From: Oxytricha trifallax
Taxonomy: Eukaryota; Ciliophora; Spirotrichea; Sporadotrichida; Oxytrichidae
Direction of reading: 5' to 3'
DNA: 64,000 nt
NCBI GenBank assembly: GCA_000711775.1
Contig: ARYC01016986.1
Location: 186,001-250,000 of the forward strand
Shown: positions 10,901-19,753 of the stretch, piece after piece
How positions within the stretch are numbered: position 1 is the first letter of the stretch
Layout of the letters: each line of letters opens with the position of its first letter
Translations under genes and position numbers: made by a program
The notes under the pieces: model-generated
Told to the model about the DNA's origin: nothing
The model's database searches: none
The model's input: the letters and a program-made list of their open reading frames with translations, nothing else

Positions 10901-13900
10901 ACCACCCCGTACCCCCTAAAATACCACAATTTATTTTATAAATTTTGTCCTGATGGTCTCACTCATTCTCCTTCATGACATCTCAAATCATGACCCTATT
11001 ATTTAAAAAAATATACATTATAATTTAAATTTCTTTTTATTCCTCTTTGTTTTTTATACAATCTTTTTTTATGTTTTGATTAGTAGATGCACTTCGTCTG
11101 CAAACTTTTTCTGTTTTCTGTTATAAACTTCATTTTATATATACTTTATCATGAACAAGTTGCTTTGAGAATTTATATTTTACCGAAAGAAAGTACATAT
11201 AAACAGTTTTCCTATAAACTAAAACGCTATTTATCATCATAAATAACATAATTTAAAATATAAATTTATACAGTGAATTAGTGAATTAGATAAATTAATT
11301 AAAAGAGATTAAAATTTAATTGGAAATCTTTAATTTATTAAATATCTCAACTGAAGGTAATCATTATTACTTACCTTGGATTTTTATACTAAATAGGGAC
11401 CCATCAATAAGATTGTCAACAGAATATTCTTTTTTTTTAGAAAATTTTCTATTTTTTTTTTCCTAATTTTTTTTCCAAAACCCATTAGGGCCAGCTTCTG
11501 AAAATTTTTGTGCATCTTTTATGTAGGTTTTTAGATATCGACTGAAAGGGTTAGCTTAATATGATTCTAAAAATTTTTGTTTCTCCATTTTTTTTTCAGC
11601 TATGTCCGACCCCCAGGTTAATATTTTATTATATTTTTGTTGTTGATAAAAAAACAGGATTTCATTTATTATAAATTTAAACACATTTTTATTATAATGT
11701 TTACACTCTAGTTTTAATTTTAAAAATTTAAATATAAAGCAGTAATATTTATTTGTCTAATTATAAGACACCCAGAATTTCTATACACTTATAATCTCTT
11801 CGATAGTCATATATATATGTTTATAAAAAGATGCTGATGTTGATTGCATAATATATAATTACAATTATTTCAAAGAAAATTAATATTATTTATTTTACTA
11901 GCCAAGGTTTTATATCTATATTATTTAGTCTCACTCTGAATTTAGATTGAAATAAATTATAAATAAAATTATATTGGAATAATAGCATTATGTTATAGTA
12001 GTAGAAAAAAACCTTTATAAACTTATCTAACATTTTTAAAATTTGAAAACGCTCTAAATTTTTGGTAAAAAAGATAAAAATTATATTTATCTTTTAAATT
12101 ATGTTTAATTATGATGGTAGAAGGTGTTTTGGTTTATTGAAAAATTGTTTAAATGTTCTTTTTTTTCAGTAAAAAAAATTCTTAAATTAAATTGTTAATG
12201 ATACATTAATAAAATTTGATATAAAGGCTATATTAAATGGAGGTTATAATATAAAAGGTTAACGGACGTAATGCAACAAATAAACAGATCATTTAAAAAA
12301 TATTGTTTGAGAAAGAAAGAGGATTAAAAATAAATATGAAATTTTAATTTATTTTTTTATATAATAGGGTCATATGATGTCGAGAAGTCATGAAGAACAA
12401 CAATTGAGACCCTTAAGACAAAAATTTTCATTTGAATTAGGGTATTTTAAGGTGTACGTGGGAGTCGGAAAGGAGTCAGGGGTGACGGGTTCAGGGATAC
12501 GGGTTAAAGGGGGGGGGAAGACTAAGAAGGGGAGAAGGGGGTTCCGGTATCGGTCGGTCGGAACAAACAATAATTAGTCTGAAAGATTTATATACATATC
12601 TAGGAAACTAAATTAATCCGAAATACATTTATTCTTATTGAAAAAATACTATTAATAAATTCACATTATAATTATTTTATTAAAATTGTTCACAAATCAA
12701 TTTATTTTCAGCAAGAACTGGTCTTGAACCAAGCTATCCATATGAAGACTTCATTTAAACTATGATTTATATTAACTTACTGTAAAATGCATTAATTTAA
12801 ATGGGTAACGTTTATAGTGTTATATAATTAAAAAAAGAGTGGCTATATAAGGTTATTACTTGATTTTATTTTGTTTTCGAAACAAACTAATTGGCTTCAA
12901 ATATTACATAATAAAATATTTTATTAAGCCTTTTTATAATTACTGATTAAACCTGATAATTTAACGAAGGATTTTAGGGTTTGATAATTATTATCCTAAA
13001 GCTAGTTATTGCTTAAATAGATTTTTTAAAGAATAATTACATGCATAATTAATAATTTAAATTAATTTAAATCCCATTAATATAGTATTTCTGACATTCT
13101 TGAAGATAAACTTCTTCTTAAGAATCTACGATGGATTTAGTTTCTTGGTATCCATGATGGCAGCAGTGTTTGTGGATCTGAAATATTTCATTGGTTTCTT
13201 CTTAATCTTTATTCTGGAATTTGGTCTTGTGTTTGCTATTCTATTTGATGCGATTTCCATTGAAGAATATCAAGGCATTGGAATATTTGCTTACATCATG
13301 ATGGCATTCAGAACATCATCAGGAGACTTCAATGTTGACTCATACAAAGATCAATCATCTTCTCTTGTCATATTGTTAACAAAATAAAACAAATGATTTC
13401 TAAAAATACTTATTAAATTATAGCAATTTTGATAAAATTAATACAAAAATATATTTAAATGCTAAACTATCAAAAAATAATTTCAAAAATAAAACTAAAT
13501 AAAAAATATCCTTCTATAATTATGCATAATTTTAAATTATTATATTAATTGTATAAATTTAAATACATTCAGTTTTATCAATAATATCCTGGGTCATTTG
13601 GATTATTCATAACTCAAATTTCTTATGACTAATAAGTTATTTAATTAAAAAGGTATTTACAATTAAACTTATAATTTGCAATGAATAAAACATTAAATTA
13701 TGATACCTACAATAAATTTATGCATAATAAGATATTACTTTTTAAAAATACAAGGTCATGATTATTACACAAATATTGGTGTTATGATAGTGAGTTATTA
13801 TTTTTACTAAATGATTTAATATTATTATGCCAATAAAATTATTAAATTAAATTTTAATTTCAAATTTGGCATCATTAAAAAGTTTCAATTATTTCTTAAA

Positions 13901-14692
13901 ATAGATTCAATAAAATTGATTAATTAGGAGAATTATATTTATGCTAAATGATTAAAAAGGCGACTCCCGAAATTAATATATAATAAGAAATTACTGCTGT
14001 ATAAAAGAAGGAAATATTTTTATTTTTTATTAAGATTTGGTATTTTTCTTTCTAAAATTAAAAAGGTTTAGAAATAAAAATTTTGTTATCCAAGTTTTAT
14101 CCTTTTAATCTAATCGAAATGATACAGTCACTGTTTGTACGAATGTATTATTCGGTTAGTTTTGAGAAATTTAATCCTTTTACTTTGTCTATTTATTATC
14201 ATCTCTTTCTTTTTTTATTAAAGCTTTTATTTTATTTTTCATATAGCAATATTTTAAGTTATTTATTTAGAAAAACTGTATTTGAGAATAGGTCACACGA
14301 AAAGTTATGTAATTTCTTTAACTGTCATGTTTTTAAATTATTTTTTAAAATACTAATTTTGAAATGAATAAATTCCAATACAAATATATTTTTGAAGATT
14401 TTATTTTTAATATTTAACTAATAAGATTATAAATATCATTTAAAGCATAATGCTTTGTGGTTTATTGCAGTAATGCTACTGAATGTGATGTTTATGAATT
14501 TCATAATCGCAGTTATCTCTGAATCTTATGAGAAAGTGATGCAGAAATTAGTGGCTGAGAGTTACAGAGTCAAGGTTCAAATGATTGTAGAAAGGGAATT
14601 GCATTTTAGTGAGGAAGAGCTGACTTCAGAAAAATACTTCCCTAAGTATTTGATATTGAGAAGACCAGTTTCAAGTTCAGAGGGTGAGAATG
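4842..14692 (+). CDS. Cation channel (TRP/polycystin-type), germline copy 1
   Basis: Gene in at least 11 MDSs (4842-4934, 5124-5293, 6336-6624, 6761-6913, 8569-8695, 8801-8939, 9281-9418, 9767-9862, 10014-10279, 10588-10688, 13074-13365, 14452-14692), joined mostly in frame by pointers. The C-terminal half is a six-TM cation channel: an IWNFFDYSLII helix; FFLRIYDGFSFLV (S4-like) running into S5; a pore-region stretch with RTSSGDFNVDS; and S6 as LNVMFMNFIIAVISESYE, followed by a lysine/glutamate-rich tail. The paralogue at 53-64 kb has additional upstream MDSs with beta-propeller-like sequence, so the full protein is probably WD40-like plus channel, as common in ciliates. The 5' end is not in the window. 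One uncompensated frame change in the 10588 MDS hints at decay or a base error. Confidence 0.75.
5124..5293 (+). CDS. Channel copy 1 MDS d
   Basis: Reads SIFGGYYNTSNYKLDYFLAD and ends CDIDQQHI. It is nearly identical to copy 2 (59037-59206). The right joint uses only ATT (5291-5293 and 6336-6338), whereas copy 2 has ATATTA. Confidence 0.7.
5294..6335. other. IES d/e, copy 1 (1042 bp)
   Basis: AT-rich non-coding DNA with a (TA)n tract near 5310. It is 433 bp in copy 2. Stretches around 6000-6130 align with 59340-59450, so it is the same IES with length change. Confidence 0.65.
6336..6624 (+). CDS. Channel copy 1 MDS e
   Basis: Long clean MDS (about 95 codons) reading DDLETLVSVRSMNDLEIIAL ... 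NIPILMFYQQGLSPLDRVTK. It has an ankyrin-like/cytosolic character ahead of the membrane part. Glutamine is TAA or TAG at many sites. Right pointer CAATT (6620-6624 and 6761-6765), the same in both paralogues. Confidence 0.8.
6761..6913 (+). CDS. Channel copy 1 MDS f
   Basis: Reads SITYLLEILVRFQNHHSFNH, then FIDNNFISLIEKQINLNEYF. Relative to copy 2 it lacks two bases near 6906. Together with a one-base loss in the next MDS, the frame is restored if AATA is the pointer (6910-6913 and 8569-8572). Confidence 0.75.
6914..8568. other. IES f/g, copy 1 (1655 bp)
   Basis: Long AT-rich IES with no convincing coding sequence. About 7680-7830 is less AT-rich and slightly protein-like, but no clean frame was found. 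The copy 2 equivalent is 1024 bp. Confidence 0.6.
8569..8695 (+). CDS. Channel copy 1 MDS g
   Basis: Ends FNQDKPQEFPRSPL. It is very similar to 61252-61374 but one base shorter near 8640, which undoes the upstream two-base loss. Right pointer TTAATTT (8689-8695 and 8801-8807) joins in frame. Confidence 0.65.
8801..8939 (+). CDS. Channel copy 1 MDS h
   Basis: Reads LSIYYDDSELILGLKEISAP, then KDILEKYDDIFKDHLDYS. Right pointer ATTAGTA (8933-8939 and 9281-9287) joins in frame here. Copy 2 does not join in frame at this joint. Confidence 0.8.
8940..9280. other. IES h/i, copy 1 (341 bp)
   Basis: AT-rich and non-coding; the copy 2 equivalent is about 709 bp. The 3' part near 9180-9260 is recognisably shared. 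Confidence 0.6.
9281..9418 (+). CDS. Channel copy 1 MDS i
   Basis: Reads QPIEYYLVNLPETLTKEPKK, then LMEVLSETETMELFETLTIN. Right pointer TTTAAAT (9412-9418 and 9767-9773). Confidence 0.8.
9419..9766. other. IES i/j, copy 1 (348 bp)
   Basis: AT-rich and non-coding. Its length is almost the same in copy 2 (349 bp), and parts align. Confidence 0.65.
9767..9862 (+). CDS. Channel copy 1 MDS j
   Basis: Reads FKSKQSLITSGTLIQNLSFR, then LSSISSSYQS. The frame was chosen because pointers on both sides (TTTAAAT on the left; TATAAA at 9857-9862 and 10014-10019 on the right) keep it open into the next MDS. Confidence 0.7.
10014..10279 (+). CDS. Channel copy 1 MDS k (first membrane helices)
   Basis: Reads FMIEILYSLILVDRKSDPIT, a hydrophobic helix SLKAVSLLVLIYFFVYEIKQ, and IWNFFDYSLIITYGLLQQ: transmembrane segments of the channel. 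Right pointer ATATTTTA (10272-10279 and 10588-10595). Confidence 0.85.
10280..10587. other. IES k/l, copy 1 (308 bp)
   Basis: AT-rich and non-coding; 312 bp in copy 2, with alignable ends. Confidence 0.65.
10588..10688 (+). CDS. Channel copy 1 MDS l
   Basis: Joined to MDS k it reads VELINEKPIILEFVIDYNAL; copy 2 has EFIFYYDALKNIAIQQQGIN. Copy 1 is one base short near 10665, so the joint to the next MDS (pointer CCATTAAT, 10681-10688 and 13074-13081) is out of frame, while the copy-2 frame would continue correctly. This is either a real lesion or a sequence error. Confidence 0.6.
10689..13073. other. IES l/n, copy 1 (2385 bp) with C/G-rich element
   Basis: Long IES holding the 1.76-kb inverted-repeat element 10803-12562 (separate entry). 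Outside it the DNA is AT-rich. Around 12711-12790 a short open stretch was considered and rejected as an MDS. Confidence 0.65.
10803..12562. mobile_element. TIR element with C-rich/G-rich ends inside an IES
   Basis: Begins TTCCGACCGAAACC at 10803 and ends with the inverse (GGTCGGTCGGAA) at 12562. The first 130 bases are strikingly C-rich on the plus strand, and 12430-12560 is G-rich, forming an imperfect inverted repeat in an otherwise about 75-80% AT region. The interior has poly-T tracts and no long frame. The G-rich arm has several runs of G (nine in a row near 12511) and could form G-quadruplexes. The same C-rich start (TTCCG at 63852) sits at the same place of the paralogous IES. Confidence 0.55.
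13074..13365 (+). CDS. Channel copy 1 MDS n (S4-S5-pore)
   Basis: Clean frame: INIVFLTFLKINFFLRIYDG, FSFLVSMMAAVFVDLKYFIG, FFLIFILEFGLVFAILFDAI, then IGIFAYIMMAFRTSSGDFNV. The arginine-bearing S4-like helix, S5 and pore-loop region are typical of polycystin/TRP-like channels of ciliates. The right boundary lies near 13350-13370; no in-frame pointer to 14452 was found. Confidence 0.85.
13366..14451. other. IES n/o, copy 1
   Basis: About 1.1 kb of AT-rich DNA. A hydrophobic open stretch at 14083-14367 has IES-like composition (Phe/Leu/Ile-rich, no conserved motif) and is not taken as coding. A small further MDS may hide here, because n and o do not join in frame directly. Confidence 0.55.
14452..14692 (+). 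CDS. Channel copy 1 MDS o (S6 and cytosolic tail)
   Basis: Reads ALWFIAVMLLNVMFMNFIIA, VISESYEKVMQKLVAESYRV, ... YLILRRPVSSSEGENG. S6 followed by a basic/acidic tail is as in ciliate TRP-like channels. A possible 49-base intron (GTGAATTAAT...TTTTTAG, 14693-14741) follows, and the tail may continue beyond it. The stop was not fixed. Confidence 0.8.
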
Positions 14693-14759
14693 GTGAATTA
14701 ATACCTCAAACAATTAATTATGAATTTTTATTTATTTTTAGGGCAGAAATTATGTAGAA

Positions 14760-16227
14760 TATTGTTTTAAAAAAATGTTGGAAAAGATTAAATTATATTA
14801 ATAAACTTAGATTCAGAAAGTATTGTTTATAATCTCATTTTATTTTTCATAATTTGTAAATAATATTTGCTTTATTATTTCATTCTCTTATAACTTTAGT
14901 AAAATTCAAAGATATTCAAAATGTCTAAATTTTATTGCTCCTATGAGTTAAATAACTTTTAATTTAATATTTTTGCCAATTTCTAATTAATTTTATTAAT
15001 CCTATAATTAGAATAGGGCAGAACATATAGTTTTAAATTTCCATTGTTAATAGTTTTAATTTAAAAAATATTAAGGCTTAAAAAAAATTGTGTTTATAGA
15101 TTTTAATATATATTTAATACGGCACAACTAAAAATAAGAAAAAGTAGGTTAAACTAAATTATTTATAAATGAGTATTTTTTAACATATAATATACTTTGT
15201 TCTTGATATCTAATGAATTTAAGCTGGCAATTTCAAATAATTCCTCATAATGGAAAAGGTATCAACTTTTAAGATTTCATTACTTATAAACTCTATTTAT
15301 TTATTTTTTTCATGAATCTTTAGGGGGAAATTTTTTCTCCAAATGCTAATATTTCCTAAGGGAAATTTTTTTTCTGCTCTCTATAAAAGTTTCCTAACAT
15401 AAAAATATGTATTTTTATTAATATATATATATATATCTTTATCACCATTTAAAGAATTTAAAGTTAAATTTTTAAAAGTTGCTATATATAGTGGAGAGAA
15501 GTTGAAGCTGTAATTTATATTTTTCTTCTAAAATTGTTGAAAAGTAAAAGAAATTTATATCTTTCCCTCCCCCTATCTTATTATTATAGAAAAGTAAAAC
15601 ATTTATAAAAATGTATTCTAGAAAATTATTTAAATTATGTTTTGAGTATTTGAGAAAAAAAATATTAGTAAAAACACAATTATAATTTATAAATTGTAAA
15701 TTTTTATTTTTATATATATAAATTAATAAGTCTTCATAAAAAATCTATCGCTTAAAGTTTAAAAGGAAAATTTAATAATTTTGTTAATTTAAAAATTTAT
15801 TGATTTATTTTTAATTTTTTTAATTATTATTTACCATTACATAATTCTAAGCACAAATTTTATAATAAAAAATAAATGTATCTTGTTTTAGCTTTAACTC
15901 TACAATTAAAATTTAATCAAGCACTATTAAACTAGTATATTTAGGATTTAATGGTAAGGTTTTGTTAAAGACATTAAAAATTCAATAAAAACTGCAAGCA
16001 ATAAGTAAAAGTCAGACATTCAATACTAAATTGAGGATTAAAATTATAAATTAAATTTATTTTAATTATTATTATTATTTTATTTAAAAAATTTTTTTCA
16101 GTAAATTTACTTGATTTTAAGAAATTCAATTAATTTAATTAAGCATTTTAGGAACTTAATTAGATTTATTTTAATTCAAAAGGAAAGCCTTTAATAAACA
16201 ATTTAAAATTCTTTTTCTAAATTAAAT
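14760..16227. other. Non-coding AT-rich spacer
   Basis: No convincing MDS seen. It contains poly-T runs, a (TA)n tract near 15420 and two GGGAAATTTTTT-like repeats near 15328 and 15360. Confidence 0.6.
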
Positions 16228-16646
16228 ATTGTAGGAATACATTCGAATTGGGAAAATGAATTAAAATTAAATTAATTAATTATTAAAATCATGGCAGTTA
16301 TCAAAACTAAGGTGACTTAAAATTCAAAAATAAATGGATTCAACGGTAAATCCCGCAATTTTAGCTTGACTTTACTATTAGCAATATTCTTGAAGCATCC
16401 CAATAAGCGAGATATCTTGATTTTGAGCTAACTCCCAAAAACAGTATAATGGGTTTTTCTCGCTTGGGAGAAGAGATAAATTCATTATACCAATAACAAC
16501 CACCGTCTTAATATTAATGCGCTATCCATAGAGTATAATATTGTTAGGGTTTGGAGACATTTTCCAAAAATATAACTGAAGGAAATTAATAATTAATTAA
16601 TTTTAATTTTAATTCATTTTCCCAAATCGAATGTATTCCTACAATA
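16228..16646. repeat. 419-bp palindromic inverted-repeat element (family R1, copy 1)
   Basis: Starts ATTGTAGGAATACATTCGAA and ends with its inverse; nearly the whole element pairs with itself. The interior carries AGCTTGACTTTACTATTAGC-type motifs and two arms with CGAGATATC/TCTCGCTTG. It has no ORF. Sister copies are at 48086-48501 and 52516-52947, with half-copies near 23437, 45655 and 47280-47420. It looks like a non-autonomous MITE. Confidence 0.8.
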
Positions 16647-16654
16647 GCATCAAT

Positions 16655-17190
16655 ACAATTATTAATAAAATACAAACCCTTAAACTAAATATAAGCTTAA
16701 AGTGAAAAATCATAAGCTTAAAATGATAGAATTTAAGCTTAGACTCAGAAAATTCAATCTTAAAATGAAAAAATGGAATTACAAAGCGAAAATTTGAAGA
16801 GCGAAGTTCAATTCATTAAAGCTGGAACACATCAAATAAATAACAACTTTGACTTAATATAAGCTAATGTTATAGAAACCAAGCAAAAAATTTTGGCATT
16901 AAAAGTCGGTCTTGAAAGCAAATCTAGAAATTATAAAAAGTATAATTATTATTAGATTTTTTTATTAAGTTAATTTAATTACTGAAGAATATAAGAATCT
17001 GATTTTCTTACAATAGTTTTTAATAGTTAATTAATAATAAAATCAACAGAAGCATTATAAAATCAGTTGCTAATTCTTAATTAATAATTCGAAGGCTAGG
17101 AGAACAAAATAGAGACACTTAAAAATTAACTTTCTGAGTTTATTAATGATTAAAAATTGCAAAATGCAGCAATAATCAAAACAAAATAAT
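16655..17190 (+). CDS. Coiled-coil protein, partial (2 MDSs)
   Basis: MDS 1 (about 16655-16975) reads QAQSEKSQAQNDRIQAQTQK, then IQSQNEKMELQSENLKSEVQ and ETKQKILALKVGLESKSRNY: a heptad-like, Gln/Lys/Glu-rich coiled coil in which most glutamines are TAA or TAG. MDS 2 (17025-about 17190) reads NQLLILNQQFEGQENKIETL, then KNQLSEFINDQKLQNAAIIK. Pointer AGTTAATT (16968-16975 and 17025-17032) joins them in frame. No start or stop is assigned; ATG 16773 is internal to an open frame. Function unknown, possibly structural or cytoskeletal. Neighbours are the channel (left) and the MORN gene (right, opposite strand). Confidence 0.6.
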
Positions 17191-19254
17191 ATATTTTCAA
17201 TGATCTTATTATTAATATTTTGGGTATGGATTAACTTCTATTATAAGATAATTTTAGATAGATGATCTTTCATTAATTCAAATTACTTTAACTTTCTTGA
17301 AATATTAATATTCAAATTTACTTTGAGTAATTTGATTCACATATAGTGTTTCCTATATGAAAAAGCACCAATAGTATTAGCAAATATAACTGTCTTCAAA
17401 AATACTGTTAAACTATTCTTTATTATAAATTTTATTTGTAATACTCTTTGAATTTTGAAGTAAGTTTTATAACTTTCACATTCAAATGTAACTATTATCA
17501 CCAGAATAATTTTAATAAATAAATTAAATATTCTAACTCTATCATTACATCCTTATTTTTCAATGCATAATTCGTTATTACTTGAGAAGTAATACATATA
17601 TTAGTAAAGTTCAGTATTTTATGCTTTTAAACTTGCGTATATGTAGGTTAAAGTTAATAAAGGTCAATAGATAGATAAAAATGGAATTATATTATTGAGA
17701 TGCAAGTCTCTAGTAGTGAAGAGTATACAGTGATTAAAATTCAAAGATTTTTTGTGATAGAATATACTTCAATTCATTTTAATAATACTAAATAAAATTA
17801 AAATTTTTATTGGATCTAATTTATCTTAAAGGATTGTACTTGTGTACATGAATTTTTTAGATTTGTATTTTCTTAGGGACTAAAAAATTTCATATTTATT
17901 ATTATTATTCAAAAATATTTCTTGTTACCTTTCTAGACTTAATTCATTAAGCTGTAGCAAAATTGTTTCGCATTTTTATATATTTTATATATCTTAATAA
18001 TTTTACTTCAATTATTATTTATAAAAATCTCGTCTTTTACTTAACTTTGAATTCATTATTCATTAATCAAATTATCTTTCTAGAAAGCATTCAAATCTAA
18101 TTAATTTTTTAAATTAGAATTAATGCCCTATTGACATAAAATTTTAATAAAATTAAATTTATTTAAATTTATATTTCTTAATAGATTACTTTCCTTAACA
18201 TTTATAATGTAAAAATACAAAATTCTGAAATAATCATTTTTTTAGCTTAAAAAAAGTTGAGAAGCACTTTTTATTTTTAGCATATTAAATTTCTTTTAAT
18301 TATCATTCCTATTAATTATTTTATAATATAGGGTTACTGAATTCCAGTCTGTATAATTCCTATATTAATGATAATGAGCATAAATTTCATGCCGATTATG
18401 ATATTTTTTTAATATATAAATTATTGAGCATAAATGTTTGGTACAAAAATTAAGAATTAAAAATTTCTATAACCTTACAGATTACAATAAAGCATGATAT
18501 CTAAGTAATAACATATTATTAATTTAACTATTATTTTTTTATTTATCCTATTTTCAAGTATAAAAGCTCTAAATAAATGAATTATAGTTTTGAATTTAAT
18601 TACTGCAGAATCCCAGACCTCAAGATATTATTCAAAATTAATGATTCAACTTTTATAGGAGTTTTAAGTAATTTTATTGAAAATATAATGAATATTTAGA
18701 ATTAAATTTTATGCATTTACTTTGAATCTTTTTAAATTAAAAAAAAAATTCAATTATATAATTAACTTTATAATTCTATAAAATTATAATATTTAAATTT
18801 AAAGGAGAATCTTGATATTTCATTTATAATAATATTGCTTTGATTTTTTTCGAAGAAGGTTTACAAATAACCATTTGGAGTTTTTATCATAGCATTTTAC
18901 ACAATTTAATTTCATAATATTTAATTCATATAGTTGTACGATTTTATTCACCTATTTGCTATTTTTTCATTTTTGCATTAATTAACTATATGTTTGATTC
19001 TTCTACCTATTTTTATCATCAATAAAAAAATTAATTTATTCAGAAAATTAATAGCTCTGGATATTTAATCTGTGTGAAGGATTAATTCATCTCATTTTTC
19101 ATAAAATGCAGTAATTCTAAATTTATTTAATTCATTTAAATGTTAAACAACTAGTAATTATTTGCATTAATATCCTAATAATATTTAGTGGGTGAAAAAA
19201 TATTCAATTTTTGAATTTGTGTAAAATTTATTAAGTTTAACATTAATAAAAAAA
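17191..19254. other. AT-rich spacer, no gene seen
   Basis: About 2 kb of AT-rich sequence without a frame of coding character. Later MDSs of the coiled-coil gene could be hidden here. Confidence 0.5.
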
Positions 19255-19430
19255 ATGCAGGAAACTTTCCCCCCAATTTTCTTTTCATATGTCTTGGCAT
19301 GATATATCCACACTATGAATTTAAAAATGACAAAAATGTTAAGGGCAAATTGGATAGATTTTACGGCAGATAATTAAGGAAATCAAAGAATTCAAAAACT
19401 TGGCTATATTTATAGAACTTGAAGTAAGAA
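19255..19430 (+). CDS. Candidate MDS of unknown gene
   Basis: Less AT-rich island with an open plus frame reading FICLGMIYPHYEFKNDKNVK, then GKLDRFYGRQLRKSKNSKTW (TAA/TAG as Gln). No pointer pair or partner MDS was identified. The antisense frame is also open but less protein-like. Confidence 0.35.
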
Positions 19431-19706
19431 AATAGTATGCTTCATTTTCAATAATAGAGTTTTTCTTATGTTTAATGAAATATTTAGATATTTAAGTTGT
19501 TTGAATTGAAAATATTTAAATAGTTAAACCTCTACATAAACCTTTATATAACAAATAAATATAGATAATATAAAATAAAACAATTTATTAAAATTAAGAA
19601 GATAATATATACTTTTAGAGAAGCTTCAAATTAATAAGTTATGAAATTTATTTAAACTGTTATTTAGATGATTATATTAATATTTAGTTTATAAATTTTG
19701 ATATAA

Positions 19707-19753
19707 TCACAGCCATTCTATTCTCTTGCCATCTGCCCAGATTCCTTTTTTAA
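19707..19753 (-). CDS. MORN gene MDS 8 (C-terminus)
   Basis: Encodes KKGIWADGKRIEWL then TGA. Left pointer (in gene sense) TTAAA, 19749-19753, matches 19796-19800. Confidence 0.85.

Noticed and set aside
12374-12577. ORFs on both strands over the G-rich arm
   Set aside because: Openness comes from G/C runs lacking stops; low complexity and part of an inverted repeat.
12711-12790. Possible channel MDS (ARTGLEPSYPYEDF)
   Set aside because: It does not join in frame to either neighbour, while the pointer CCATTAAT links MDS l directly to MDS n around it.
14083-14367. 94-codon hydrophobic ORF between the channel pore and S6 MDSs
   Set aside because: Composition is that of AT-rich IES (Phe/Leu/Ile/Tyr/Lys only), with no channel motif, no pointers, and in a different frame from its neighbours.
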